Source: M3007 sp038249605
GTDB lineage: Bacteria; Bacteroidota; Bacteroidia; Chitinophagales; Saprospiraceae
Direction: 5' to 3'
NCBI GenBank assembly: GCA_038249605.1
Contig: JBBSDH010000125.1
Location: forward strand, 1 to 12,389
DNA: 12,389 nucleotides
Shown here: positions 5,833-12,389 of the stretch, piece after piece
Numbering within the stretch: the first letter of the stretch is position 1
Layout of the letters: each line of letters opens with the position of its first letter
Translations under genes and position numbers: made by a program
Notes under the pieces: model-generated
What the model was told of the DNA's origin: nothing
Databases searched by the model: none
Seen by the model: only the letters and a program-made list of their open reading frames with translations

Positions 5833-6543
5833 CTATACTAATTTCATCCTCCGACTGGTCAAAGACTCAAACAGCCCAAGCCCGTCCGTATTTGCAAGCA
5901 CCATTTCGGCGGCGCGTTCTGGGTGCGGCATCATTCCAAACACATTGCGTTGTGCATTGCAGATGCCTGCGATGTTGCGCGCTGAGCCGGTTGGATTGGC
6001 CGCATCGGTGATTTTACCCTGGGGAGTACAGTAGCGAAACAAAACCTGGTCGTTCGCTTCAAGCGCATCGAGCGTGGCTTCGTCGGCATGGTACCGGCCT
6101 TCGGCGTGCGCGATGGGGATTTTTAAAGCTTTGCGCAAGCTAAGTTTGGAGGTAATGGGCGAGTTTTTGGTAAGTGGTCTGATCCAAACGTTGTCGCAGA
6201 TGAATTTTTGATTCGCATTGCGCAGCAAAACACCCGGAAGCAACCCGGCTTCACACAAAATCTGGAAACCGTTGCATACGCCAAAAACATAGCCGCCGTT
6301 GTTGGCGAATTCGATCACAGCTTTCATGATGGGCGAAAAACGCGCAATGGCGCCGGCGCGTACATAGTCTCCATAGGAAAATCCACCGGGCAACACCACA
6401 CAATCGCCTGGGCCGAAGCCTTTGGGAAGACTGGATTCTTTGTGCCAGAGTTTAACCACTTTGCGGCCCATGACATCGCCCAGAACGTGTACCATATCGT
6501 CGTCGCAGTTGGAACCAGGAAATACGATTACGCCAAATTTCAT
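5833..6543 (-). CDS. purQ: Phosphoribosylformylglycinamidine synthase, glutaminase subunit PurQ
   Basis: A 236-residue class I glutamine amidotransferase that supplies ammonia to PurL for the fourth step of purine synthesis (FGAR to FGAM). The N-terminal KFGVIVFPGSNCDDD is characteristic of PurQ. The nucleophile lies in GVCNGFQIL (C90) and the other catalytic residues in PHPERA (H207, E209). PGGFSYGDYVRAGAIA (52-67) is the oxyanion-loop region. The length is typical of the separate PurQ subunit, meaning PurS and a small-type PurL must be encoded elsewhere. It lies 33 nt downstream of the membrane protein gene, so the two are probably co-transcribed. It converges on yicC with a 5-nt gap and no terminator in between. 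Confidence 0.95.
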   Translation of the reverse strand: MKFGVIVFPGSNCDDDMVHVLGDVMGRKVVKLWHKESSLPKGFGPGDCVVLPGGFSYGDYVRAGAIARFSPIMKAVIEFANNGGYVFGVCNGFQILCEAGLLPGVLLRNANQKFICDNVWIRPLTKNSPITSKLSLRKALKIPIAHAEGRYHADEATLDALEANDQVLFRYCTPQGKITDAANPTGSARNIAGICNAQRNVFGMMPHPERAAEMVLANTDGLGLFESLTSRRMKLV

Positions 6544-6544
6544 G

Positions 6545-6580
6545 TTGAAAGTGTTTTGCAGCGCAAACTTGCGCTTTCAA
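6545..6580 (-). other. Hairpin at the membrane protein / purQ junction
   Basis: AGCGCA (6560-6565) and TGCGCT (6570-6575) form a 6-bp stem with a 4-nt loop. TTGAAAG (6545-6551), immediately upstream of the purQ ATG, is complementary to CTTTCAA (6574-6580), offering an alternative pairing. The structure covers the stop of the membrane protein gene and the whole purQ leader. A role in setting purQ translation is possible but unproven. Confidence 0.4.
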
Positions 6581-7557
6581 TGGAATAAGTGAATGATGAC
6601 AACCAGGCCTATCCAGATCAAGTAGACCATTTCGGCCAACAGTGGATTGCGTATTTGTTGCAACGAATAAGCCGCAAAGATACCCATTACCGGCGCAACA
6701 ATCAAAAAATCATTCGGTACAACCGAGTGTTGAAAAGCAACTGCGCTGCCGCCGAAAACCAAAAACCAATACATCGCACTGATGTGTTTTTGAGTTTGTA
6801 TGAGTTTTTTGTAAAAATAGCTTCCCGAATTTACAACGGCCAACGCCACCAGCAACAACAAAAAGCCAAGCGATAACCAGTTTGGCGACAAGGAGCGCCA
6901 TGGAAACAAGCCAAATGGTGCTATGAATTGTTTTTGAACAAAATCCATCCCCTGGTTGAACCAAAAATAACCCAACCAAGCCAGGAACAACGGGACCAGC
7001 GCGCCAAGTACAAAAACCACCTTTTCACGGGCGGTAAACGAGCGGATGATGAGCAAGCCGATAAAAGCTGCAGGCAACAACAACAATAACGGTGGGAAAA
7101 ACAGACTGCCGGTTGCAATCCAAAAAGCGGCATCAAAAACCAAACCCGTGGCATTTGGCACGTTGTAGGTGCTGAACAACCGGCGCAGGGTGTAGGGAAC
7201 AAAGGACACAGCAACCAAAGCCGGGGATAGTTGCAAAAACTCGGGCAGCCCCGACGCTATCAGTACATACGCCATGCCAGGTATCCATGTGCGGTCGTGC
7301 AAGAGCCTGAACCTGTCGGCAAGTTGGTTAACCCGCAAACCTTGCCACAATACCAGCAACAGGCATAACCCGGCGGAGAGTCCCGGAATGGTTAGGTAGG
7401 GGAATATGAATTTTTCGTACAAAACGCCACCGAGCTGCATGTATTGATCGGGCGGAACCGATTGCCATTGAAGCAAGGCAGGCAGATGCAGGATGCCGGC
7501 ATACAAGGCCAACACAAAAAAAGTGGAGAAGCGGTTGTTGCGAAAAAAGGCTAACAC
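6577..7557 (-). CDS. Polytopic inner-membrane protein (possibly DUF6427-like)
   Basis: A 326-residue integral membrane protein with about eight hydrophobic stretches. Examples are FFVLALYAGILHLPALL near the N-terminus, SAGLCLLLVLW, LFFPPLLLLLPAAFIGLLII in the middle, VVFVLGALVPLFLAWLGYFWF, LGFLLLLVALAVV and MVYLIWIGLVVIIHLF at the C-terminus. No catalytic motif was recognised. Length and layout recall the uncharacterised Bacteroidota DUF6427 membrane proteins, which is inference only. The frame stays open to 7707, but the upstream portion overlaps sucD and is occupied by a 15-bp hairpin. The GTG at 7555-7557, giving MLAFFRNNRFSTFF, is therefore preferred. It sits between sucD and purQ on the same strand. 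Confidence 0.7.
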   Translation of the reverse strand: MLAFFRNNRFSTFFVLALYAGILHLPALLQWQSVPPDQYMQLGGVLYEKFIFPYLTIPGLSAGLCLLLVLWQGLRVNQLADRFRLLHDRTWIPGMAYVLIASGLPEFLQLSPALVAVSFVPYTLRRLFSTYNVPNATGLVFDAAFWIATGSLFFPPLLLLLPAAFIGLLIIRSFTAREKVVFVLGALVPLFLAWLGYFWFNQGMDFVQKQFIAPFGLFPWRSLSPNWLSLGFLLLLVALAVVNSGSYFYKKLIQTQKHISAMYWFLVFGGSAVAFQHSVVPNDFLIVAPVMGIFAAYSLQQIRNPLLAEMVYLIWIGLVVIIHLFH

Positions 7558-7573
7558 CCTTGGCTGTATGATG

Positions 7574-7613
7574 AAATATCCGGCGGTCGAACAAACGTGA
7601 CCGCCGGATATTT
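7574..7613 (-). terminator. 15-bp hairpin downstream of sucD
   Basis: AAATATCCGGCGGTC (7574-7588) and GACCGCCGGATATTT (7599-7613) pair perfectly around a 10-nt loop. On the minus strand the 3' arm ends in TATTT and then CATCAT, so the U tract is short. It starts about 17 nt after the sucD stop and probably attenuates or terminates the ftsB-sucD transcript, or stabilises its 3' end. Confidence 0.65.
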
Positions 7614-7630
7614 GGTGGAAAAAGGGGCTT

Positions 7631-8506
7631 TTAGCGGCCCATGATCTTTTTAACCGTGGCGCCGATTTGTGCCGGCGATGAAACAACAGTAATGCCGTTT
7701 TCGGCAAGGATGCGCATTTTGGCTTCGGCGGTATCGTCGTCGCTGCCTACAATGGCGCCTGCATGGCCCATTTTACGTCCTTTGGGCGCCGTTTGACCGG
7801 CGATGAAACCGATGACGGGTTTTTTGTTGCCATTGGCACGGATCCAACGAGCGGCTTCGGCTTCGAGGCCACCACCGATTTCACCAATCATAACGATGGC
7901 TTCGGTTTCGGGATCGTTCATAAACAATTCGACGGCTTCCCGCGTGGTGGTGCCAATGATCGGATCGCCGCCGATGCCGATGGCAGTAGAAATACCCATG
8001 CCTGCTTTGGCGATCTGGTCGGCAGCTTCGTAGGTAAGCGTGCCCGATTTGGAAACCAGACCGATGGATCCGCGTTTGAACACGAAGCCTGGCATGATGC
8101 CTACCTTTGCTTCATCGGGAGTGATGATGCCCGGACAGTTGGGCCCGATGAGGCGGCAATCTTTTTGATCAACATAGGCCTTGACGCGGACCATATCCTG
8201 AATCGGAATGCCTTCGGTGATGGCGACAATGACTTTAATGCCTGAGGCTGCTGCTTCGATGATGGCATCGGCAGCGAAAGCCGGCGGAACGAAGATGATG
8301 GAGGTGTCGGCCTGGGCCTGTTTCACAGCGTCTTCAACGGTGTTGAAAACGGGAAGGCCCAGGTGTGTCTGGCCGCCTTTACCCGGTGTAACGCCGCCCA
8401 CGACGTTGGTGCCGTAGGCGATCATTTGTTCGGCGTGAAAAGTACCTTCTTTGCCTGTGAAACCCTGGACGATAATGCGCGAATGCTTATTGACTAAAAC
8501 GGACAT
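7631..8506 (-). CDS. sucD: Succinyl-CoA synthetase (ADP/GDP-forming) alpha subunit
   Basis: A 291-residue protein, full length for SucD. The N-terminal CoA-binding Rossmann domain includes the CoA-binding segment GFTGKEGTFHAEQMIAYGT (15-33). IGPNCPGI follows at 120-127. The ligase domain carries the phosphohistidine site GRKMGHAGAI (H248), which is phosphorylated during interconversion of succinyl-CoA and succinate in the TCA cycle. The beta subunit gene sucC is not adjacent, so the two subunits are encoded apart. The gene begins 26 nt after the ftsB/divIC stop on the same strand and is probably transcribed from that gene's promoter. A strong hairpin follows. Confidence 0.97.
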   Translation of the reverse strand: MSVLVNKHSRIIVQGFTGKEGTFHAEQMIAYGTNVVGGVTPGKGGQTHLGLPVFNTVEDAVKQAQADTSIIFVPPAFAADAIIEAAASGIKVIVAITEGIPIQDMVRVKAYVDQKDCRLIGPNCPGIITPDEAKVGIMPGFVFKRGSIGLVSKSGTLTYEAADQIAKAGMGISTAIGIGGDPIIGTTTREAVELFMNDPETEAIVMIGEIGGGLEAEAARWIRANGNKKPVIGFIAGQTAPKGRKMGHAGAIVGSDDDTAEAKMRILAENGITVVSSPAQIGATVKKIMGR

Positions 8507-8532
8507 CGGACTTAGTAGCGTTGTGTTTAAAA

Positions 8533-8847
8533 TTATTCGGAGGAGCGTATGATGAAGACGTCTTCACCGTCTTTTTTCATGTAGTAGTGTTCCCTGGCGT
8601 ATTTTTCCTTGGTTTGTTCAAAGACCTCGGCTTCTTCCTGGGCTTCCTTGATTTTTTTCTGGTAATAGGCCTTGTCGTTTTCCAGGCGGACGGTAGCGCG
8701 GTGCAGCCTGAATTGGGTCCAAAGGCTGTTCCGGTCGAGAAAAATCAGGATAAAAAAGAATAAGACCAGCGTCAGGTAGTAGCGGTTTTGCAAGGGGGCG
8801 GGCAACTTTTGCCACAAGGATTGCCAGGGATACGTTGGGTGTGCCAT
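8533..8847 (-). CDS. FtsB/DivIC-family septum formation protein
   Basis: A 104-residue single-pass membrane protein. A short cytoplasmic N-terminus (MAHPTYPWQSLWQKLPAPLQNR) precedes one transmembrane segment (YYLTLVLFFFILIFL, about 23-38), then a coiled coil (about 46-82, with EKDKKI-type heptads such as NDKAYYQKKIKEAQEEAEVFEQ), and then the family's terminal motif AREHYYMKKDGEDVFII (84-100). These features match the FtsB/DivIC divisome proteins, which form a complex with FtsL and FtsQ in the periplasm. The frame extends two codons upstream to a TTG at 8851-8853, but the ATG at 8845-8847 is preferred. It heads the sucD transcript. Confidence 0.88.
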   Translation of the reverse strand: MAHPTYPWQSLWQKLPAPLQNRYYLTLVLFFFILIFLDRNSLWTQFRLHRATVRLENDKAYYQKKIKEAQEEAEVFEQTKEKYAREHYYMKKDGEDVFIIRSSE

Positions 8848-8893
8848 GGGCAACAGTTTTTACACGACAAAAACCAATCCGTTTCTGTCGGGT

Positions 8894-8901
8894 CAAAAGT
8901 A
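8894..8901 (-). promoter_or_regulatory. Putative -7 box for ftsB-sucD
   Basis: On the minus strand TACTTTTG matches TAnnTTTG perfectly and lies 46 nt upstream of the ATG. The position expected for the -33 box reads CACA, although a TTTTG occurs nearer at 12-nt spacing. It sits in the 113-bp gap between adk (ending 8967) and ftsB. Confidence 0.45.
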
Positions 8902-8966
8902 GGGCCTTTTTGGCAAAACCTGTGCCCTCCGTCCGATTAAAACCGTTTTGATTTTTCCGGCAGGAC

Positions 8967-9539
8967 TTAAAACGTATTGATGATTTTACAAATACGCCTG
9001 AAAATGGCCAGAAGTGTGCCGGTTCCGTTCACCATATGACTTTTACCAACTTTGGCATAATGATCGTAAACGGGCGAAGTTTCGTTTTTATAAACCGTGA
9101 TGCGGTTGCGAATGATGTTTTCGTCGTTGTCGTCCGGCCTGCCTGATGTTTTGCCGCGCAATTTGATGCGTTGAACGATTTCCTTGTCGTCCACATTCAA
9201 TGCGATCAATCCCGACAGGTTGGTCTTTTTTTCACGCAGAAAAGCATCCAAGGCTTCTGCCTGTGGAATGGTGCGCGGAAATCCGTCAAAGATAAAACCA
9301 CTGGCTTCCGGATGCGCTTCCACTTTGTTGCGCAGCATGCCTATGGTAACACTGTCGGGTACAAGTTCACCTTTGGCCATGTAGGCTTTGGCTTGCTCGC
9401 CAAGAGGCGTATTGTTGCTCATTTCGTAACGAAACAAATCTCCGGTGCTGATGTGAATCAGTCGGTATTTCTTTACCAGTTTGGCTGCTTGTGTACCTTT
9501 GCCCGATCCGGGAGGGCCAAACAAAATCAGGTTGATCAT
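8967..9539 (-). CDS. adk: Adenylate kinase, short-LID type
   Basis: A 190-residue adenylate kinase, which interconverts ATP + AMP and 2 ADP in the cytoplasm. The Walker A loop is GPPGSGKGT (8-16). The AMP-binding region holds HISTGDLFR (29-37), and FDGFPRTIPQAEAL (84-97) is the NMP-kinase signature. The LID is the short form, RGKTSGRPDDNDENIIRNRI, without the four-Cys zinc site of Gram-positive enzymes. The 190-residue length is typical for Bacteroidota, where the short-LID enzyme is common. It is preceded by a gene-free leader with its own -7 box and a small tetraloop hairpin, so it is probably transcribed separately from pfkB upstream. Confidence 0.97.
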   Translation of the reverse strand: MINLILFGPPGSGKGTQAAKLVKKYRLIHISTGDLFRYEMSNNTPLGEQAKAYMAKGELVPDSVTIGMLRNKVEAHPEASGFIFDGFPRTIPQAEALDAFLREKKTNLSGLIALNVDDKEIVQRIKLRGKTSGRPDDNDENIIRNRITVYKNETSPVYDHYAKVGKSHMVNGTGTLLAIFRRICKIINTF

Positions 9540-9565
9540 TGACGGATTGATAATAACAGGAACGC

Positions 9566-9579
9566 CCTCCTTTCGGAGG
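9566..9579 (-). other. GAAA-tetraloop hairpin with sequestered GGAGG in the adk leader
   Basis: On the minus strand CCTCC-GAAA-GGAGG forms a 5-bp stem closed by a GNRA tetraloop. The GGAGG is 26 nt upstream of the adk ATG, too far to act as a normal Shine-Dalgarno. The GAAA loop is a stable fold commonly used for tertiary contacts. Confidence 0.45.
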
Positions 9580-9658
9580 TGGGTTAAAAGCTGGTTGGCG
9601 GTGGATCAAGGTAGGGCGGTGTAGAGGATACGGACTACGTTTGCTCTGAGGGGAAATG

Positions 9659-9666
9659 CAAATTTA
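9659..9666 (-). promoter_or_regulatory. Putative -7 box for adk
   Basis: On the minus strand TAAATTTG matches TAnnTTTG perfectly, preceded by TA. It lies 32 nt beyond the pfkB stop and would give an adk leader of about 110 nt. The -33 position is a poor match (GCAG). Confidence 0.45.
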
Positions 9667-9697
9667 TACAGGGAATGTTAACTACCTGCATTTTAAA

Positions 9698-10648
9698 CTA
9701 AAAATCTTTAAAACGGTAGCGTTCTCCGTAGGTTTTGATCCATTGGAGCAACCTGAAAACGTCTTCTGCATGAAACAACTCGGTACCTTGGTTCATCGTG
9801 GCGGCCGATCCGCACGCAACACCGGTTTGAGCCATCTCCTGCAAACTTTTGCCGTTTGCCAGCGCCCACACCATACCGCTCACCATGCTGTCGCCGGCGC
9901 CTACCGTACTTTTCTTGGGCACTGTTGGTGCCGGAATGTGCTCAAATCCATCGCGGCTAACCAGCAGAGCGCCTTGCGGACCCAGCGATACCACCACCAC
10001 TTCACACATGCCTTTGCCTATAATTTCAAGGGCGGCATCGTCCACCTGATCCATTTCCAGCTTTTCTACGCCTACAAGTGCGCTTAATTCGGCGAGGTTG
10101 GGTTTGAGGAGGTACATGCCTTCGTTTGCGGCAGCACACAATGCTTCTCCCGACGTATCGATGATGCATCGGGCGTTGAGGCGGTGGGCAAGCGCCGCAA
10201 TTTTCTGGTAGTAATTTTCCGGAAGTCCGGGAGGCAAACTCCCACTGGCCACCAGGTATTGTGGATTGAGGCGGGCAACCAGGTCGAGGCAGGCATCGGC
10301 CATTTCTTGCTTCATTTCTACGCCTGGCAAAGTAAAGCGGTATTGCAGGTTGGTACTTTCCTCGGTCACCGAAAAATTTTCACGGGTTTCATGGTCCATG
10401 CGCAAGGTTTCCAAAGCAATGCCCGAAGCTTTCAGGAGCGATTCCAAAACAAATCCATTGTTTCCACCTGAAGGGAAAACAGCCGTGCTGTGGCCCCCGA
10501 GTTTTTGTATGCCTTTGGAAACATTGATGCCGCCGCCGCCGGCGTCGATTTTCATGGAAGAACAGCGCATTTTTTGTTCCGGAACCAAACGTTGAATGCC
10601 CGTACTTTTATCAAGCGCCGGATTGAGGGTAAGGGTAACGATGTTCAC
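9698..10648 (-). CDS. pfkB: 6-phosphofructokinase, PfkB (Pfk-2) type
   Basis: A 316-residue member of the ribokinase/PfkB family that follows Escherichia coli Pfk-2 along its whole length. The N-terminal TLTLNPALDKST is followed by PGG-like DAGGGGINVSKGIQKLGG (35-52). YRFTLPGVE (103-111), ASGSLPPG (134-141), DTSGEAL (164-170) and KPNLAELSALVG (182-193) come next. VVVSLGPQGAL (218-228) and the anion-hole/catalytic STVGAGDSMVSGM (247-259, D253) follow, then ACGSAATMNQGT (278-289). It should phosphorylate fructose 6-phosphate to the 1,6-bisphosphate in glycolysis; tagatose-6-phosphate or fructose-1-phosphate kinase is a less likely reading. The start is GTG (10646-10648), preceded by A8 and giving the conserved MNIVTLTLNP. 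It is divergent from the glycosylase gene, 73 bp away. Confidence 0.9.
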   Translation of the reverse strand: MNIVTLTLNPALDKSTGIQRLVPEQKMRCSSMKIDAGGGGINVSKGIQKLGGHSTAVFPSGGNNGFVLESLLKASGIALETLRMDHETRENFSVTEESTNLQYRFTLPGVEMKQEMADACLDLVARLNPQYLVASGSLPPGLPENYYQKIAALAHRLNARCIIDTSGEALCAAANEGMYLLKPNLAELSALVGVEKLEMDQVDDAALEIIGKGMCEVVVVSLGPQGALLVSRDGFEHIPAPTVPKKSTVGAGDSMVSGMVWALANGKSLQEMAQTGVACGSAATMNQGTELFHAEDVFRLLQWIKTYGERYRFKDF

Positions 10649-10721
10649 TGGTTGTTTTTTTTATGGTAAAACACGGATTTGTTCAACTTTGCTAAAGCTG
10701 TTTTGTTCATTTGCTGCAACA

Positions 10722-11366
10722 ATGATACTCAAACTCAACGAAAATAACCTCCGTGAAGCCTGTCTTTGGCTTGCTGAACGCGACGAACAACTGGCACTTG
10801 TGGTTCACCGCCACGGATTCCCTCCCCTATGGGCGCGAACACCCGGTTTCTCCACCCTGGTACACATCATTCTTGAACAACAGGTTTCCCTTGCTTCCGC
10901 CAATGCCGCTTTTTCTAAACTCAGGGATACTTTGGGTGAAGTAACGCCGGAAGGACTGCTCTCTTTAAATGAAGAAACCTTTCGAGCCCTTGGATTCAGC
11001 CGACAAAAAATACGGTACACCTTAGCCCTGGCCGAAGCAGTCCTCAATGGATCGTTCCTATTCGACGTCCTGGAAACATTGCCCGACGATGACGTGCGCA
11101 AATCCATGACCGTATTACCCGGTATAGGGATATGGACGGCCGACATCTACCTTTCAGAATGTTTGTTGCGGCCCGACATCCTTCCCAGAGGCGACATAGC
11201 CATGCAGGAGGCTTTTCGCGAACTTAAAAGTTTGCCCCAAAGGCCTGTTCACGATGTACTCGAAGCACAAACCCAACACTGGCGTCCGTGGCGAAGTGTG
11301 GGGTCACGGTTGCTTTGGCACCATTACCTCAGCGAACGTGGCCGGAAAAATACCATTGGTGAATGA
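10722..11366 (+). CDS. AlkA-like DNA-3-methyladenine glycosylase (HhH-GPD family)
   Basis: A 214-residue base-excision repair glycosylase of the HhH-GPD superfamily. The all-helical core includes STLVHIILEQQVSLASANAAFSKL (44-67). The helix-hairpin-helix is LPGIGIWTADIYL (132-144), followed 14 residues later by the catalytic aspartate in LPRGDIAMQEAF (D158). The absence of a C-terminal FeS cluster motif excludes Nth/MutY, and the LEQQVS and GIGxWTA blocks fit AlkA/MAG-type enzymes that remove alkylated purines. The protein lacks the N-terminal AlkA extension, being about 70 residues shorter than E. coli AlkA. The frame stays open upstream to 10596 but that part overlaps pfkB. The ATG at 10722 is chosen because it matches the family start and has an A/C-rich leader. 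The SDR gene follows after 39 nt. Confidence 0.88.
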   Translation: MILKLNENNLREACLWLAERDEQLALVVHRHGFPPLWARTPGFSTLVHIILEQQVSLASANAAFSKLRDTLGEVTPEGLLSLNEETFRALGFSRQKIRYTLALAEAVLNGSFLFDVLETLPDDDVRKSMTVLPGIGIWTADIYLSECLLRPDILPRGDIAMQEAFRELKSLPQRPVHDVLEAQTQHWRPWRSVGSRLLWHHYLSERGRKNTIGE

Positions 11367-11405
11367 CGACATTTGATTTCCTTTGCATTGAAACAACCAA
11401 CGGTT

Positions 11406-12209
11406 ATGAGCACCTTTTTCAAAAACAAACGCATCTGGATCACAGGCGCTTCTTCGGGTATCGGAGAAGCATTGGCCATGGCATTTGCTGACCATGGCGC
11501 ACACCTCATTTTGTCGGCCAGAAACGAAAAAGAGCTGAATCGTGTAGCCGATGAAGCCAAAAGCGCCGGAGCCGCTTCTGTCATGGTGCAAGTTTTGGAT
11601 TTGGGCAAACACGACGACATCTCTATTGTTGCTCAAAAAGTACTTCAAAAGGTCGGAAACATAGACATACTCATCAACAATGGCGGCATATCACAACGCG
11701 CACTTGCCATGGATACCACCCTCGACGTGGATAAAAAACTGATGGCCGTGAATTACTTCGGTACCGTAGCGCTCACCAAAGCTGTGTTGCCAGGTATGCT
11801 AACCCACCATCTCGGTCACATCGTTACCATTACAAGCCTGACCGGTAAATTCGGATCGCCTTTGCGCTCATCCTACGCAGCGTCCAAACATGCTTTGCAC
11901 GGTTTTTTCGACAGTCTGCGTGCCGAACTTGGCAACACGCCCCTGCGCATCACACTCGTTTGTCCGGGTTATGTGCGCACCAACGTGAGCATCAATGCCC
12001 TCGTGGGCGACGGCTCTGCCCAGGGAACCATGGATGATGCCACCAACAAGGGCATGGCCCCGGAATACCTTGCACGTAAAATTCTTCGCGCGATAGAAAG
12101 TGGCAAGGAAGAACTTTGGGTGGGTGGAAAAGAAGTGTTGGGTGTTTATTTGAAAAGGCTGTTCCCGGCTTCTTTCTCCAAAATTATTCGGAAAGCGAAG
12201 GTAACCTGA
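11406..12209 (+). CDS. SDR family oxidoreductase
   Basis: A 267-residue classical short-chain dehydrogenase/reductase. The cofactor loop is TGASSGIG (13-20), with ARN at 38-40 after beta-2 pointing to NADP(H). It is followed by the structural NNGGIS (91-96), the catalytic serine in TSLTGKFG (S144) and the YAASK dyad (Y157, K161). VCPGYVRT (185-192) shapes the substrate and cofactor pocket. The extra C-terminal helix KEVLGVYLKRLFPASFSKIIRK is basic and amphipathic, as in DHRS7-like membrane-associated members. The substrate is unknown. The frame extends to a TTG at 11373, but the ATG gives a normal SDR N-terminus. It is probably co-transcribed with the glycosylase (39-nt gap). The stop is followed after one base by the GGTT repeat. 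Confidence 0.93.
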   Translation: MSTFFKNKRIWITGASSGIGEALAMAFADHGAHLILSARNEKELNRVADEAKSAGAASVMVQVLDLGKHDDISIVAQKVLQKVGNIDILINNGGISQRALAMDTTLDVDKKLMAVNYFGTVALTKAVLPGMLTHHLGHIVTITSLTGKFGSPLRSSYAASKHALHGFFDSLRAELGNTPLRITLVCPGYVRTNVSINALVGDGSAQGTMDDATNKGMAPEYLARKILRAIESGKEELWVGGKEVLGVYLKRLFPASFSKIIRKAKVT

Positions 12210-12210
12210 T

Positions 12211-12282
12211 GGTTGGTTGGTTGGTTGGTTGGTCGGTTGGTTGGTTGGTTGGTTGGTTGGTCGGTCGGTCGGTTGGTCGGTC
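12211..12282. repeat. Tetranucleotide repeat GGTY, 18 units
   Basis: Eighteen uninterrupted 4-bp units, 12 GGTT and 6 GGTC, start one base after the SDR stop. The GGTC variants cluster at the distal end (12259-12282), with a single one at 12231. The G-rich strand has many closely spaced GG pairs and could form two-tetrad quadruplexes in DNA or in the SDR transcript. Confidence 0.97.
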
Positions 12283-12389
12283 AAAAAATCAGGATGTCTC
12301 GCTCTCTAGGAACCGCGTTACGTTTTTCTCAATCATTCCGTTGAATGGATGGGGTTGTTTCGCTTCGCTCAACATGACACGGGTTCGGG
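12283..12389. other. Gene-free stretch at the window end, possible interspersed repeat
   Basis: No gene was seen. A small hairpin CATTC-CGTT-GAATG occupies 12334-12347. The tail TTTCGCTTCGCTCAACATGACA (about 12358-12379) resembles short motifs that recur between genes in some Bacteroidota genomes (recollection, not checked). The window ends before any boundary is reached. Confidence 0.35.

Noticed and set aside
10596..10721. N-terminal extension of the DNA glycosylase into pfkB
   Set aside because: It would overlap the divergent pfkB start and its promoter space; the ATG at 10722 gives a normal family N-terminus.
66..12209. A novel defence, toxin-antitoxin or biosynthetic system
   Set aside because: Almost all genes are assigned to housekeeping families; the unknowns are a membrane protein, a TPR protein and a tiny lipoprotein that do not form a recognisable cassette.
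11868..12284. Minus-strand frame beginning with PTNQ repeats
   Set aside because: The repeats are just the GGTY array read antisense, and the rest is antisense to the SDR gene.

Overview
This window looks like ordinary core chromosome of a member of the Bacteroidota, most likely a Saprospiria- or Chitinophagia-like lineage (lineage is inference). The clues are promoter boxes of the Bacteroidota type (TTTG, 19 nt, TAnnTTTG-like, best seen upstream of the HU gene); A-rich leaders with no usable Shine-Dalgarno; a 190-residue short-LID adenylate kinase; the HU / TPR protein / RNase G neighbourhood; and a 31-residue very basic AURKAIP1/COX24-type ribosomal protein of the kind found in this phylum. 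No phage, IS element, CRISPR array, rRNA or tRNA was recognised, and nothing here looks like a new defence or biosynthetic system.

Layout: (1) 14-1142, a minus-strand MurG-like glycosyltransferase whose last codons and stop lie inside a 7-bp tandem repeat. (2) 1215-1325, a 36-residue lipoprotein gene on the plus strand, followed by a 129-bp palindromic block containing a long bidirectional terminator. (3) 1454-3004, minus-strand RNase G, with a structured but gene-free leader up to about 3280. (4) 3281-4668, a minus-strand transcription unit HU -> TPR protein -> small basic ribosomal protein, with its own promoter and terminator. (5) 4949-5827, plus-strand YicC/YloC-type endoribonuclease, tail to tail with (6) a minus-strand run ftsB/divIC -> sucD -> membrane protein -> purQ (8847 down to 5833), interrupted by a 15-bp hairpin after sucD. 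(7) Minus-strand adk and pfkB-type phosphofructokinase, adk with its own putative promoter. (8) Plus-strand AlkA-like DNA glycosylase and a short-chain dehydrogenase, ending in an 18-unit GGTT/GGTC repeat and about 100 bp of gene-free sequence.

The genes are mainly housekeeping: RNA decay (RNase G, YicC), nucleoid and ribosome (HU, bS22-like protein), central metabolism (SucD, PfkB, Adk, PurQ), division (FtsB/DivIC) and DNA repair (AlkA-like). The more interesting signals are two genes too short for normal ORF calling, three different simple repeats or inverted repeats that begin exactly at stop codons, and structured leaders in front of rng and adk.
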